A DNA stretch of 64,000 nucleotides from Ruminiclostridium cellulolyticum H10 (GCF_000022065.1 NC_011898.1:2844501-2908500); one strand, 5' to 3'. Shown: positions 52,316-62,516, numbered from the stretch's first letter. A program made the numbers and translations. The notes: a model not told the origin generated them from the letters alone.

Positions 52316-54880
52316 TTATTTTTCTTCCTTCCATGAAGTTATCTTTATATTTTTAACATTTGGTTTTTTAATTGTCTTTATAGATGAATTGCTCAATACA
52401 ATCTCCGAAGCACTGTAATTAAACAGTCTCCCTGCATCAGGTTCCTCACTCAAAAGTATATCTACGGTGTTTTCATCGTAGGATATGTCTGCTCCCCCAA
52501 GAAATACTATGTTGCCCTCCGCTATCAATATCCCTTTGAATTTAGTTCCTGCCTCAACATATATATCACCTGCAGAATAGATAATTCCTCTCACATAGCC
52601 ATCATCATCTTGTAGAATATCAACACCGTTTACCTTGCTGCTTGATAGAACAACATTACCGCTGCTATTTAGGAAAAATAACCCTGATTTTGATACTACA
52701 GTTTCATCCCATCTTATCAATTTATTAATAAGACCTGCTGTCTTGGCATTTCCATCATCCGTAAGGCTCTTTGCAGGCTTCGCGTCCATAACCTGACCAA
52801 ATTCCTGCACGAATATACTCATGTTATTTCTATATACAACAGACCTCATACCTTTTTCGATATAATACTTGCCGTCGTCCTCCGTAAATCCCCCATAAGG
52901 CCCGTAAACCGTATCGTTGGCGGCTACAGCCCCAAAGCACCAGCCTTTAATTTTTCCCGTATTTTTAAAATACTTACCGTCATCAGCTTTTTCATAATGT
53001 ACTATTTTAATATCCCCTGAATTCAGATAGGAATAATATCCGATATCGTCCTTCCAGAAGGCATCCCATACCCATTTGAAGTGCATTGCCCTATCCAAAA
53101 TATTAAATAGCGAATTCGACTGACTTCCCATCATCATTTGTACCGGGGGCGAATCATCAGGCTGACTTTCGCTTTCGGACTTATACTTAAACCCGGCACT
53201 AATGAGCTTTTGCTGTTCCATGGGGTCATTGACATTTATATAGTCATCAGCATCAGGAATCCCGTTAGTATCCCGGTATTTGTCATAAAGGTAAAAAACA
53301 TTTCCAGGATATACTTCCTTTGAAGGTATTTCAATGTCATCCCATACGCGGAATGCTTCTGCCGGTAAGCTTCCTGATTTCAATACTGATATTCCTGAAA
53401 AGTACATTTTATTGTCGGTTATACTTGTATATTCGTTAAAGTATGTTGTTCCGCCGATGTAAAGGCTTCCGTTTATATTAAGATTTGAGTCCCCCGAGAC
53501 TATTACAGCACTGGAAGTATCATAGCCAGAGGCTGAATCGCCCGGATTAAGGCCCACAAGCATACCCTCCCCGGCTTTTTCTCCCTCCCACTCTCCAATG
53601 TTAACAGTAGAATTATTTGAATCAATCCTTAAATCATCAGTCAAGAAAACATTCTTCAGGTTGACCTCACTCGAATGAGCCTTATTCTCTACTTTTACGC
53701 TTCGGGCAAAAACATCACCCTTTTGAATGTTAATTTTTGATGGAGAATTTGCATTACTATACAGTGTATGAATATATGCTGCAGTAACTGCATCACCTGC
53801 TTGAATATTAAAAGACCCCGGGAAATTTGTAAAATCGTAATCATACATACCCGGTATAGTCTCAATAATACTATCTTTAATGCTTTTGTTGTTATGACCC
53901 AAGTTGATATCATTCCAGGTATCCCTCGTCATCCCCGCCATAAAACCGCCATATTTATAACCGTCAGCACTATAGTTTATACCAGTACCATTTAATGTTG
54001 GGATTGTTCCGAAGCATATTGCATTTCCCTTCTCAATGTTAACGGTTCCATTTACTGAAATAATATTCTTACGTGATACAACTGCTTTATTTTTAAGTAT
54101 TTCAGGCTTATTGTCCTTATTGACCTTAACCTTTGTAAGCTTACTGTATATAATGGGAATCTCCGAATTGTCATTTACTGATTCAGTCAAAAGACTGAAC
54201 TCTGCTGAAATGCTTCTTTTGTAAGCATGCTTGCCTGACTTGTATTCTCCCGTTGATTTTACAGTAATTGATGATATTTCATTTGCCTCGTGTGTATATG
54301 AATTAACTTTGGATGAATAGGTTTTTTTAGTTGGGTTAGGACGTATAACGCTGTAATTAAAACTTCCGTCATTTATAGTAACGTTTTTCCCCTCTTTAGT
54401 AACAACATGTTGGACGCCATGCGGTATGGTGCTGTCCCATTCTCCTCCGGCAGCTGTTTGTTCATTAATCCATTCCATCACCATTTTGAAAAATTGATAT
54501 TTGTATTCAGATTCATAAATATTGTTCAGTTCTTTCTCATTCAATACCTTTATATTATTGGGGTCAGTAGTATCAATTATTTCGTTGAACACAGGCAATT
54601 TTTTATCTATAGCCTTTTTAATCACTTCACTGGAAGTTACCCTTGCACTGTCCTGTATTCTTCCCACCTCGGTATCCAGCCTTTGTGCAGCTTTTTCGGC
54701 ACCCGCCTGTGCTGCAAACAAAGCCTTGCTCCGGTCAGATGTTACAGTACTCAGTATAAGTTCTGAACCTGTAAGTGCCATGACAGCCAAAGCAGTAGCA
54801 GACAAAACAAACACTAAGAAAAGAACCATCGCCAGAGTAGAACCATTACATTTTTTTAAAAAAACCCTCATTTTACACAT
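52316..54880 (-). CDS. PilX-like minor pilin / pilus assembly protein with long beta-rich domain
   Basis: About 854 residues from the ATG at 54880 (AGGTGG 5 nt upstream), overlapping the previous stop by 8 nt. The N-terminus (FLKKCNGSTLAMVLFLVFVLSATALAVMALT) has a PilX-type hydrophobic helix followed by SDRSKALFAAQAGAEKAAQ, as in PilX_N proteins, but without the usual GFT/L processing motif. The rest is long and beta-rich with repeated V-x-G-S-x-x-I-N-G-S rungs (about 390-520) and a second such region near the C-terminus (ASGDIYVEAGTKFKGILIAEGNIVFLGG), resembling the DUF7305/bactofilin-like rungs of Gram-positive PilX relatives. A surface or pilus-priming role in complex with the minor prepilins is likely. 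Confidence 0.7.
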   Translation of the reverse strand: MCKMRVFLKKCNGSTLAMVLFLVFVLSATALAVMALTGSELILSTVTSDRSKALFAAQAGAEKAAQRLDTEVGRIQDSARVTSSEVIKKAIDKKLPVFNEIIDTTDPNNIKVLNEKELNNIYESEYKYQFFKMVMEWINEQTAAGGEWDSTIPHGVQHVVTKEGKNVTINDGSFNYSVIRPNPTKKTYSSKVNSYTHEANEISSITVKSTGEYKSGKHAYKRSISAEFSLLTESVNDNSEIPIIYSKLTKVKVNKDNKPEILKNKAVVSRKNIISVNGTVNIEKGNAICFGTIPTLNGTGINYSADGYKYGGFMAGMTRDTWNDINLGHNNKSIKDSIIETIPGMYDYDFTNFPGSFNIQAGDAVTAAYIHTLYSNANSPSKINIQKGDVFARSVKVENKAHSSEVNLKNVFLTDDLRIDSNNSTVNIGEWEGEKAGEGMLVGLNPGDSASGYDTSSAVIVSGDSNLNINGSLYIGGTTYFNEYTSITDNKMYFSGISVLKSGSLPAEAFRVWDDIEIPSKEVYPGNVFYLYDKYRDTNGIPDADDYINVNDPMEQQKLISAGFKYKSESESQPDDSPPVQMMMGSQSNSLFNILDRAMHFKWVWDAFWKDDIGYYSYLNSGDIKIVHYEKADDGKYFKNTGKIKGWCFGAVAANDTVYGPYGGFTEDDGKYYIEKGMRSVVYRNNMSIFVQEFGQVMDAKPAKSLTDDGNAKTAGLINKLIRWDETVVSKSGLFFLNSSGNVVLSSSKVNGVDILQDDDGYVRGIIYSAGDIYVEAGTKFKGILIAEGNIVFLGGADISYDENTVDILLSEEPDAGRLFNYSASEIVLSNSSIKTIKKPNVKNIKITSWKEEK

Positions 54881-55790
54881 TGTAACCACCTGTTACTTTT
54901 TTTACATAGGATGAGGCAGTATAAATAACCGTGCCATCTTTTTTTCTGACTTCAACAACTATTTTAAGAAGTTCATTTATCGGACCATAATTAAAGGCCT
55001 TTGTTTCCATGTAATTTATTTCATATTCCATATTGCTGCTTTTATTAATAAAGCACACCCCAGGCTCCAGCTCTTTGCCATCCGTTACATATGCCTTCAG
55101 GTTAATCTCCTGATCACTGTACGTAAATACCTTCAGCTGCTTATCGGAGTTTGGCTTACCATCATCATTTTTACAGCTTAACTTAAGCTTTATACAGTCC
55201 TGACTGGCAGGTGTAAATTCTACTGTTTTAACAGGAAAACTTTTGCCTATACCACATATAATTTTAGAACCGTTTTTCTCAAACTGCATAACTAAATTAT
55301 CTTTCCGATAATTAAAACCTGTATCAATTTTTATTGGGTCAGTTTCTTCATTGAGTGCCTTCAGTTCAATCTTAGTTATGTTGTTGTCCCCGCTTTTACC
55401 CTGTTCAATAATCAGCTCCAAATCAGGCTCATCTGCTTCAGAGTAATCATATGTATAGTCATTTTCAGGCGTTAACTTGCCCGTTTCTACGTTTTCAATC
55501 TTGTAGTAAGGTTGCAGCTTTGTGTTAACTGCCTCTTTAAAAGGCTCAATGTTAAACGGTAAATAACTATCTCCCGTACTAAGGTTCTTTTTAGACTTTA
55601 CTTCATCCATTACCATTTGTGCAATAGCAGCCGCTTTAGTCTTTTGCTCCGCATCTCTATTATAGTAATAGGAAGACATGACCATGCTCAGTAAAGGTCC
55701 TGCAATCACCGCCAGTAATGTTACCGCAGCCAATACTTCTATAAAGGTTTCGCCCTTTTCGTTTTTAAGCAGCTTTTTGAATTTAATCAT
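54873..55790 (-). CDS. Type IV prepilin, PilV-like minor pilin
   Basis: About 305 residues from the ATG at 55790 (AGGTGA upstream; the GTG at 55799 is inside the ribosome site). Class III signal: KNEKG | ETFIEVLAAVTLLAV, with Glu at +5 of the mature protein and a ~20-residue hydrophobic helix. The body (about 70-305) is beta-rich and ends in KVTGGYNV. It would be cut by the prepilin peptidase encoded in this locus. It is longer than average for a minor pilin. It overlaps the PilX-like gene at its end and is 16 bp from the gene before it. Confidence 0.85.
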   Translation of the reverse strand: MIKFKKLLKNEKGETFIEVLAAVTLLAVIAGPLLSMVMSSYYYNRDAEQKTKAAAIAQMVMDEVKSKKNLSTGDSYLPFNIEPFKEAVNTKLQPYYKIENVETGKLTPENDYTYDYSEADEPDLELIIEQGKSGDNNITKIELKALNEETDPIKIDTGFNYRKDNLVMQFEKNGSKIICGIGKSFPVKTVEFTPASQDCIKLKLSCKNDDGKPNSDKQLKVFTYSDQEINLKAYVTDGKELEPGVCFINKSSNMEYEINYMETKAFNYGPINELLKIVVEVRKKDGTVIYTASSYVKKVTGGYNV

Positions 55791-55805
55791 AAAAATCACC
55801 TACTA

Positions 55806-57206
55806 CTATTGCCTAATAACTTTTCCAACAGTCTTTCCAATCTCAACCCTCGGCAAATCTGAATCATCCATGAAAATCTGATAAACAAACTGCTTATCCG
55901 AATTATTAATTATATTTAGTTTTATCCCTGATTGGTCATTCTCATCTTGTCTCTCGGAAGAAATAATAACAAGCTTTAAATCCTCTCCCACAGGTATAAA
56001 CTCCATAGTTTGACTGTATTGCCTATCGGGATAGCTTTCATGATCTGTTTTAAATTTACAATAGTATTTACCATTCTTCTGCTCAATAAAAATTTCAGCG
56101 TTCTCTGTACCCTTGTTGTCACCGTATACTACCGAAAAAGAATTTTCGGAGGAAGCCGGATTCTTACAGTTAATTGATACACTTGGGGCAAGCCCGCCTC
56201 CAAAGTGAGATGCTACTACAGAAAAATCGTATGTACCCGGAATAATTTCATCCAACTGGCTTTTAGCCTTATCTTCAACGCTGTTTTTAGTGTCATTAAT
56301 ACCAGTATTTTGTGTATGCCCGGATTGCCCTAAAACACTAAAACCACTATAGGACTTAAAAATATCTTTCTTTCCATTAGCAGGAATAGGGGCCCATTTG
56401 CCGTCTTCAAGCATATAATAATCTCCTGCTCCTTTATCCATAATTCCGTAAAATACTATTTCAGCATTTAGCTTTAAGTTTTTTCTATCTTTATCGTTCT
56501 GACCGCCATTTTGACTGGGTGAAATACTAACTGCTTTACAAATAGCCTTGTTTTTAAGCTTAGAAAGCTTATCAAAGTAAGCTTTTATTTGCTCGTTATC
56601 CCCTGTCGCCTCAAGTTTAACAGAAACACCGTAGCTATTACCATCTGGGACAGCATCATCGACCACACTGTTTTTTTTGCTTTTAAGTCCCCAAAGGTAA
56701 AAGTAATTTCTGATATCAGATAATATTCCATTCCCCAATTTGCTTCCATCACCATTTTCCGAAATATTATCAACCTTTGCATCGGGAGTACCTTCTTCTT
56801 TTTGAGTAGTATCCTTGCTTTCTGACTCAGGATCGGCCTTAGAATCCGCCTTGGTTCCATCCATCCCACCTATATCACCGAAAGAAATTGACTTTACTTC
56901 CAGTCCGGCTTCACTTGTTAAATTCATCATAAGCACCAGTAGCTCATCACTGTCAATGCTTGGCGGATAAATTTCTCTCAAGTCACCTAGTTTTTTAGAC
57001 AATATCTTGATATCTCCGTCAATTCTCTTTACCTTTGCCTTATAAGCCATATTCACTGCGTAGGAGTCATTTAATATTGCAATATCCGTTTTAAGTTGGC
57101 TGATAGAACCTAACTTTGGCAACATTAGGAATTTCAGAAAAACAACGGTAAATATCACAACTCCCAGAACAATCAGTAGTTTTTTATCACGCTGAGTTAA
57201 TTTCAT
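55806..57206 (-). CDS. PilO-like inner-membrane alignment protein
   Basis: About 466 residues from the ATG at 57206 (GGAG 6 nt upstream; the ATG at 57227 lacks a site). A short cytoplasmic N-terminus (KLTQRDKKLLIVLG), one transmembrane helix (about 10-30) and a coiled coil (about 35-85) precede a ferredoxin-like region (about 90-250), as in PilO. A C-terminal extra domain of about 200 residues (270-466) is not in the classical protein. An Asp/Lys/Ser-rich linker is seen about 118-150. It forms the PilMNO platform complex that links the cytoplasmic ATPases to the pilus. Confidence 0.75.
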   Translation of the reverse strand: MKLTQRDKKLLIVLGVVIFTVVFLKFLMLPKLGSISQLKTDIAILNDSYAVNMAYKAKVKRIDGDIKILSKKLGDLREIYPPSIDSDELLVLMMNLTSEAGLEVKSISFGDIGGMDGTKADSKADPESESKDTTQKEEGTPDAKVDNISENGDGSKLGNGILSDIRNYFYLWGLKSKKNSVVDDAVPDGNSYGVSVKLEATGDNEQIKAYFDKLSKLKNKAICKAVSISPSQNGGQNDKDRKNLKLNAEIVFYGIMDKGAGDYYMLEDGKWAPIPANGKKDIFKSYSGFSVLGQSGHTQNTGINDTKNSVEDKAKSQLDEIIPGTYDFSVVASHFGGGLAPSVSINCKNPASSENSFSVVYGDNKGTENAEIFIEQKNGKYYCKFKTDHESYPDRQYSQTMEFIPVGEDLKLVIISSERQDENDQSGIKLNIINNSDKQFVYQIFMDDSDLPRVEIGKTVGKVIRQ

Positions 57207-57265
57207 ATGTATCTCCATTTCTTTCATGATATGTAAAGTAATTACTCCAGCTGGATTAAAACTAT

Positions 57266-58264
57266 TTAAGGACTTTTTATAGCAGTAAAGGATTTAAGTA
57301 TACGATCAATTGTTCTTTCCTTGACTTCAAAACTATTGGGGTCGCTTTTGTATTTAACTATATAACCCTTGCTGTCCTTGACTATTAAAAGTTCCGAATA
57401 TTTATATCTGGTTCCCTTTTCATCTCCCAGATACATTAACTTATAAGCTTCTTCCCCTGAGCTTTTGGTCTTGGTAGTATATATTTTCTTAAAACCTTCA
57501 AGCTCATATTTCAGTTTATTCATCCTTTTATCTGTGAATTCCTTGGATGTAAGTTCAGTAGATGTGACCGTTATTTCAAGAGAATCTGCATCTGTGGAAG
57601 TCAATCTCTTATTTGCGGTAAACAAAACACTATCATCCTTATCTACTTTTTTACTCCAGTCAGGCTCATAACAAATCCTGAACCCGTTATTCCAGTTATT
57701 ATATATAATAAGGTCACTTTTCTTTATACCATTCAGGGTAACTTCAAAAGTAGTACCGTTATTTCCCTGTTTATTTGAAATATTTGATAAAACTACATTG
57801 TTAAAATAATCATCATCCATTAAATTTCGTAAAAAAGAAGCCAAAGTATTCTCATCCGTTGAAACACCCTTTAAAACAATTTTCGTATCTGAGTCGTTAT
57901 TCCCGGTTGATACAAAATTCTGTATAAACAGCTTCTCAGGGCATGAATTTTCAATTGCGCTGACAATACCCAAAACATCAATCCGATTAAGGGATAGTTT
58001 CTTACCTTCAGCTTCCCTCTCTTCTACTGCCTTTTTAAGAGAATTGAACTCATTCAAGGTTTCAACATAACTTGCCGTACTATTTACCTGCTTTTCAAGT
58101 TGTTGCTTATCGTTACGCAGATTGATTTCATAAATTGCAGGAGCCGTATACGCAGTGACAGCTATTAAGCCTATGCAAATTATAAGGATAGAGAGATACG
58201 TCTTTTTAGCCTTATTTTTTTTATCAACAATCAAACTTTTAGGAATAAGATTTAAGTCTTTCAA
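57266..58264 (-). CDS. pilN: PilN-like assembly protein
   Basis: 332 residues with a TTG start after GGGTGGGATAG. The N-terminus KDLNLIPKSL matches the conserved PilN 'NLLP' motif that binds PilM, then one transmembrane helix (about 24-45), a coiled coil (about 48-90) and a ferredoxin-like domain (about 95-185; VLGIVSAIENSCPEKLFIQNF, LASFLRNLMDDDYFNNVVL). The C-terminal ~140 residues (from 190) are an additional domain that resembles small lipoprotein-like folds. It partners PilM and PilO. Confidence 0.82.
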   Translation of the reverse strand: MKDLNLIPKSLIVDKKNKAKKTYLSILIICIGLIAVTAYTAPAIYEINLRNDKQQLEKQVNSTASYVETLNEFNSLKKAVEEREAEGKKLSLNRIDVLGIVSAIENSCPEKLFIQNFVSTGNNDSDTKIVLKGVSTDENTLASFLRNLMDDDYFNNVVLSNISNKQGNNGTTFEVTLNGIKKSDLIIYNNWNNGFRICYEPDWSKKVDKDDSVLFTANKRLTSTDADSLEITVTSTELTSKEFTDKRMNKLKYELEGFKKIYTTKTKSSGEEAYKLMYLGDEKGTRYKYSELLIVKDSKGYIVKYKSDPNSFEVKERTIDRILKSFTAIKSP

Positions 58265-58295
58265 ATACTATCCCACCCTTGCATGTATATTTTAG

Positions 58296-58820
58296 CTACT
58301 TTTCTATATTGGGGAATCTGTAGCCGCTTTCAACCTCTACAATTCCACTTCTACCGCAAGATACCCTGACTTGAACTCTTAATTGATCATTATCGTTTAA
58401 ATCTTTCTTATAAATTAGTTGAACAGTAAAGTCGGTTACGTTAATTTCCTTTCCGGACGAAGATTTATCATTAATCCTCTTACCGTTATATTTAATCACA
58501 CCGACGTTTGCGTCCGGTTCATACAGGTAATCTCTGCTTTCGGTATTAGAAGGAATACTTATACTGCATCCATTAGTAACTACTTCACTGATTGGAGAAT
58601 TCGATTTTTCCAAATCACCTATTATACCGTTGAAATTAATTCCATCACCATATAAAACCTCTCTTGCAACTTGCTGAGCAGCCGCTTTGTCAGCCTCTAC
58701 CACACATTTAGAGTAAGTCGTAGTAAAAATAAATGTTAGTGGTACCATCAGCATAAGTAAAATCGTTACTGCCCCGATTACCTCCGTTAGGGTAACACCC
58801 TTTTCACTTTTAATATTCAA
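58296..58820 (-). CDS. Type IV prepilin-like minor pilin
   Basis: 174 residues with a TTG start and a GGGAGGG site. The class III signal reads SEKG | VTLTEVIGAVTILLM with Glu5 of the mature protein, then a hydrophobic helix. The soluble part (about 40-174) contains only two cysteines besides the N-terminal one. It lies between pilM and pilN. It is likely a minor pilin processed by PilD. Confidence 0.82.
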   Translation of the reverse strand: MNIKSEKGVTLTEVIGAVTILLMLMVPLTFIFTTTYSKCVVEADKAAAQQVAREVLYGDGINFNGIIGDLEKSNSPISEVVTNGCSISIPSNTESRDYLYEPDANVGVIKYNGKRINDKSSSGKEINVTDFTVQLIYKKDLNDNDQLRVQVRVSCGRSGIVEVESGYRFPNIEK

Positions 58821-58859
58821 TAATTACCCTCCCCACCATGTACCTTAATTCGAGAAGGC

Positions 58860-59915
58860 TTATTTAAATGCTCTTGTCAAACAGCCTATGGCATTAATCA
58901 AAAATGGGTAGTCCTGTTCAAAAGCTTCTCTCTCCTTATGTCCCTTATAAACAATTTCCTTTAACAAAGGAAAGGGTAAAACCGGCATATTGAAAGTACT
59001 TGAAAAGTACTCTGTAATGCCTTTTAGCTTGCTGCCACCGCCATAAATATAAATCTTTTCTACATTATTTGAATTATCTCTGGAATTATAGAATTCTATA
59101 AACCTGTTTAAATCGGATACTATGCTGTCAAGTGCTCCTGTAATAACCTCGCCTAAATCATTAAATTTATCTTCGGAATCAGACTGACTATTAAACCCTT
59201 TAAAAGAACGTTTAAGTTCTTCGGCAGCTTTAAATTCCAGATTATATTTATTGGCGATAATACTATCTACCTCTGAAACACCACTTAATAAAATTCTGCT
59301 GAATTTTAACACGTCATTTCTGAAAAAACATACTCCAGAAGTATCTCTTCCTATATCAAGCACAGCATACTCTTCTGCGGTTTCATCACTATATAGCGGT
59401 GAAAAAGATAAAAGCTTCAGAACACAATTAGATGGAATATCAATAGCTGCCAATTGCTGTTTCAAAAGCTTTGTCAGATTAATATAAGTCTCAATTTGCT
59501 TATTGGGAGCAGCTACAACCAGCACACGAATCTGATCGCCCATATTCTCCATAACCTTAAAATCAACGGTATAATCCTTTAAGTCCACGGGAAAGTACTG
59601 CTGAGCCTCAAATTCAAGCATCTTTTCAATTTCCTGTTCCGTTGATTTTGGCAGCACTATATCTCTTGTGATAACTCCCGTTCCTGTAACAGTCATTACA
59701 AGAGCTCCACCGCCTATTTTGTGAGTTTTAACAGCTTCTGAAATAACCTTGGACAACACAGCGGTATCAATTATCATACCGTCATTAACACACTCAGCGG
59801 GAGTTTTAACAATACCGTATTCATTAATAACTATATTTTTTTTATTCGCTGAACCACTGACAACTTTAATGGTGTCATTTCCGATATCCAACGCTAAAAG
59901 ATTTTTCCTAACCAT
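58860..59915 (-). CDS. pilM: Type IV pilus assembly protein PilM
   Basis: 351 residues, actin-like fold. Signs are LLALDIGNDTIKVV (phosphate 1), EYAVLDIGRDTSGVCFF (phosphate 2), IYIYGGGSKLKGI (adenosine motif) and the PilM-type LEFEAQQYFPVDLKDYTVDF. It is a cytoplasmic ATP-binding protein that binds the PilN N-terminus. Length is normal for the family. ATG after GAGGCG. Confidence 0.92.
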   Translation of the reverse strand: MVRKNLLALDIGNDTIKVVSGSANKKNIVINEYGIVKTPAECVNDGMIIDTAVLSKVISEAVKTHKIGGGALVMTVTGTGVITRDIVLPKSTEQEIEKMLEFEAQQYFPVDLKDYTVDFKVMENMGDQIRVLVVAAPNKQIETYINLTKLLKQQLAAIDIPSNCVLKLLSFSPLYSDETAEEYAVLDIGRDTSGVCFFRNDVLKFSRILLSGVSEVDSIIANKYNLEFKAAEELKRSFKGFNSQSDSEDKFNDLGEVITGALDSIVSDLNRFIEFYNSRDNSNNVEKIYIYGGGSKLKGITEYFSSTFNMPVLPFPLLKEIVYKGHKEREAFEQDYPFLINAIGCLTRAFK

Positions 59916-59945
59916 ATGTTCGCCTCTATATTCCGATTTATATAG

Positions 59946-60743
59946 CTATTTAAGCAAGGTCATATATCGTTCAAGTAAGTTCCAGCCATATATAATTGTT
60001 ATAAAAGTCCCTATTGCAATATATGGCCCAAATGCAATTGTAGACTTTCTGTTATTCTTTTTAATGATAATAAGTAAAACACAGACGATAGCTGCCGTAA
60101 AAACAGAAAGCATGAGACTGATAATCGTCATACGCCAGCCAAGAAAAAGTCCGATAACCGCAAAAAGCTTTATATCGCCCATTCCCATAGCATCATCAGA
60201 CTTGTACACAAGCATCCCCACAAGTGAAACAATCAACAGAAAGCTTGTACCCACGATAAAACCCAGTATGGGGTTAAACCATACTCTGTCTCCAAAGATG
60301 TCCACCGGATAAAATAAATTGTATAAGAGTAAAACCGACCCGCTTATTAAGCCTATGATAATAAACCCGTTTGGAATTATCTTATATTCCGCATCTATAA
60401 AAGCAATGCAAATAAGTATGCATGATAGCAATGCCATAGCAGCAAATTCAACCGTTAAAGAGTACTTTAAATAGAGTACAACAAAAACAGCTGCTGTAAT
60501 GATTTCTACTATGGGATTTATGGCGGATACTTTTTCCCCACAATAGCGGCATTTTCCTCTCAAGAATACGAAGCTGAATACAGGCACAAGATCAAGGTGC
60601 CTGAGTGTTGTTCCGCAACTGTTACAGCGAGATGAAGGTCTTATAATAGACTGTTTTTGAGGTATACGAGAAATGCATACATTAAGAAAACAGCCTATTA
60701 CAAGCCCGAATATTAATATGTAAATTATGAGTAATGTTTGCAT
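59946..60743 (-). CDS. pilD: Prepilin peptidase / N-methyltransferase
   Basis: 265 residues with about 7-8 transmembrane helices. The cytosolic loop has the four-cysteine zinc site (CNSCG ... CRYCG) typical of bifunctional peptidase-methyltransferases. The two catalytic aspartates are in FIDAEYKIIPN and GMGDIKL. It cleaves before the Phe/Tyr/Val/Glu of the prepilins in this operon and methylates the new N-terminus. It begins 4 bp after the pilA stop with no clear ribosome site, so its translation is probably coupled to pilA. Confidence 0.93.
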   Translation of the reverse strand: MQTLLIIYILIFGLVIGCFLNVCISRIPQKQSIIRPSSRCNSCGTTLRHLDLVPVFSFVFLRGKCRYCGEKVSAINPIVEIITAAVFVVLYLKYSLTVEFAAMALLSCILICIAFIDAEYKIIPNGFIIIGLISGSVLLLYNLFYPVDIFGDRVWFNPILGFIVGTSFLLIVSLVGMLVYKSDDAMGMGDIKLFAVIGLFLGWRMTIISLMLSVFTAAIVCVLLIIIKKNNRKSTIAFGPYIAIGTFITIIYGWNLLERYMTLLK

Positions 60744-60747
60744 TTGA

Positions 60748-61134
60748 TTAAGGATTCAGTTCAATCCAACTTGACACCGGACTTGGGGTTGCAGTGGTAG
60801 CAGTAGCTTCACCTGTAGTCGGGTTAAGATAAAACTTTTTCTTACCATCGTGAGGCTTTGGAATAGTTGTCAGTGCACTTCCAATTTTTTTCTTTACTCC
60901 TGTCAAATCAGCCGGAACCGTTGTGTCTGAAGCGTCTGCCATACCGACTAAATATGCGTTTTCAATTGCTTTTTCATTAGCTGCATCTGCACTTGTTTTT
61001 GCCTTTGATATCTGATTTAATACCATCGGTGTTGCTACCGCAGCCAGTATAGCCAGAATTGCCACCACCACAATTAACTCTGTCAGGGTATAACCCTTCT
61101 TATTTTTCTTTACCTTCTTAAAGAATTTAAACAT
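60748..61134 (-). CDS. pilA: Major type IV pilin (PilA)
   Basis: 128 residues. The prepilin leader is Lys-rich and ends NKKG | YTLTELIVVVAILAILAA; the mature protein has Glu5 and a long hydrophobic helix. The C-terminal domain is small (about 75 residues), without a disulfide pair, Thr/Ala-rich near the end. The strong GGGGGAG ribosome site is consistent with high expression. It lies between pilC and pilD and is the likely pilus fibre subunit. Confidence 0.9.
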   Translation of the reverse strand: MFKFFKKVKKNKKGYTLTELIVVVAILAILAAVATPMVLNQISKAKTSADAANEKAIENAYLVGMADASDTTVPADLTGVKKKIGSALTTIPKPHDGKKKFYLNPTTGEATATTATPSPVSSWIELNP

Positions 61135-61172
61135 TAGAACTCCCCCTTATTAGTTATATATATATATTTATT

Positions 61173-62390
61173 TTATTGGCCCACACCCTGATACATACTG
61201 AAAATGGGCAATATCATTGCTACAACAATAAAGCCTACAATAATCGCAAGTACCATCATCAGAAGCGGTTCCATCATAGCAACCAGTTTGCTTACAGATG
61301 TTTCCACTTCCTCATCATAGAAATCTGCCACCTTTTCCATGATGGAATCAAGAGAACCTGCTTCTTCTCCGACACTGATCATGTGAGTTACCATCAGCGG
61401 GAAAATCCCCATTTTCTCAAGAGGTGCTGCCAAATTTGAACCCATTTTAATACTTTCTTTAACCTTTATAAGACCTCTGGAAACAATTTGGTTGTTTACT
61501 ACACCGTCTACAACCTCAAGTGCATGAACCAGAGAAACTCCTGATTTGAGTAAGGTGCTCAAGGTTCTTGTAAAACGTGAAGCCAAAATCTTCTGGACAT
61601 TTGCACCAACCATTGGCATTTTAAAAATAAGACTGTCGATCAAATGTTTACCGTATTCCGTACTTTTAAACCTTCTGAATCCCCACACACCAGCTACAAT
61701 AACCAGAGCGAATCCCAGCAAAAACAAAGGGTTGGTAAAAAGTCCGCTTATAAATAATATTATTCTGGTAGGCATTGGAAGTGTTCCTCCAACACTGTTA
61801 ACCATACTTACAAACTTAGGTACTATAAAGACAATCATAAACGTAACCATTACCAAGGCAATACACCCAATAACCGCCGGATACATCATAGCAGTTGAAA
61901 CCTTTGACTTAACTTTGATGTCTTTTTCAAACTGTACGGATAGTCTTTCCAGAACTTGTTCAAGAGTTCCACTTACCTCACCCACTTCGACCATGCTGAC
62001 CATTAGTACCGGAAAAACCTTTGAAAGTAATTTCATTGATTCAGAAAGTGTTTTTCCCTTCTGTACATCATCATAAAGTTGTGACATTGCATCACGCAAG
62101 GTGGGATTCTGAGTTTGGCTGCGAAGTAAATCAAGACATCCGATAACTGAAACTCCCGCATTAAGCATAGTATGAAATTGCCGGCACAAAATAGACAGGT
62201 CTTTAACCTTTACTCTTTTATGTACCTTAAACTCAATTTCCTTACCCGGTCCGGTATTTTCATACACTGCCATAGGGAAATATCCTCGGTCTTTGACAAA
62301 AGCTATTGCCATATTGACGTCGGATGCTTCCACATTGCCGGATACTGTTTCACCTGACTTGGTTTTAGCATTATAAATATAATTAGCCAA
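61173..62390 (-). CDS. pilC: Type IV pilus inner-membrane platform protein PilC
   Basis: 405 residues with a TTG start after AGGTGA. Two T2SF domains (about 70-195 and 270-395) with LCRQFHTMLNAGVSVIGCLDLL, FTRTLSTLLKSGVSLVHALEVV and MISVGEEAGSLDSIMEKVADFYDEEV, and three transmembrane helices (about 170, 215 and 375-395). It forms the membrane rotor on which the PilB and PilT ATPases act. Length is normal. Confidence 0.93.
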   Translation of the reverse strand: MANYIYNAKTKSGETVSGNVEASDVNMAIAFVKDRGYFPMAVYENTGPGKEIEFKVHKRVKVKDLSILCRQFHTMLNAGVSVIGCLDLLRSQTQNPTLRDAMSQLYDDVQKGKTLSESMKLLSKVFPVLMVSMVEVGEVSGTLEQVLERLSVQFEKDIKVKSKVSTAMMYPAVIGCIALVMVTFMIVFIVPKFVSMVNSVGGTLPMPTRIILFISGLFTNPLFLLGFALVIVAGVWGFRRFKSTEYGKHLIDSLIFKMPMVGANVQKILASRFTRTLSTLLKSGVSLVHALEVVDGVVNNQIVSRGLIKVKESIKMGSNLAAPLEKMGIFPLMVTHMISVGEEAGSLDSIMEKVADFYDEEVETSVSKLVAMMEPLLMMVLAIIVGFIVVAMILPIFSMYQGVGQ

Positions 62391-62516
62391 TAAAAATCAC
62401 CTGAAAAGCATATTATTCAAATTATTAAAGTATAAACCACAAATGTATTGATATGGAAATGTTTATATATTTAATATTATCACATCGTGATCAATAGTCA
62501 ATAAATATTGCCCGTT

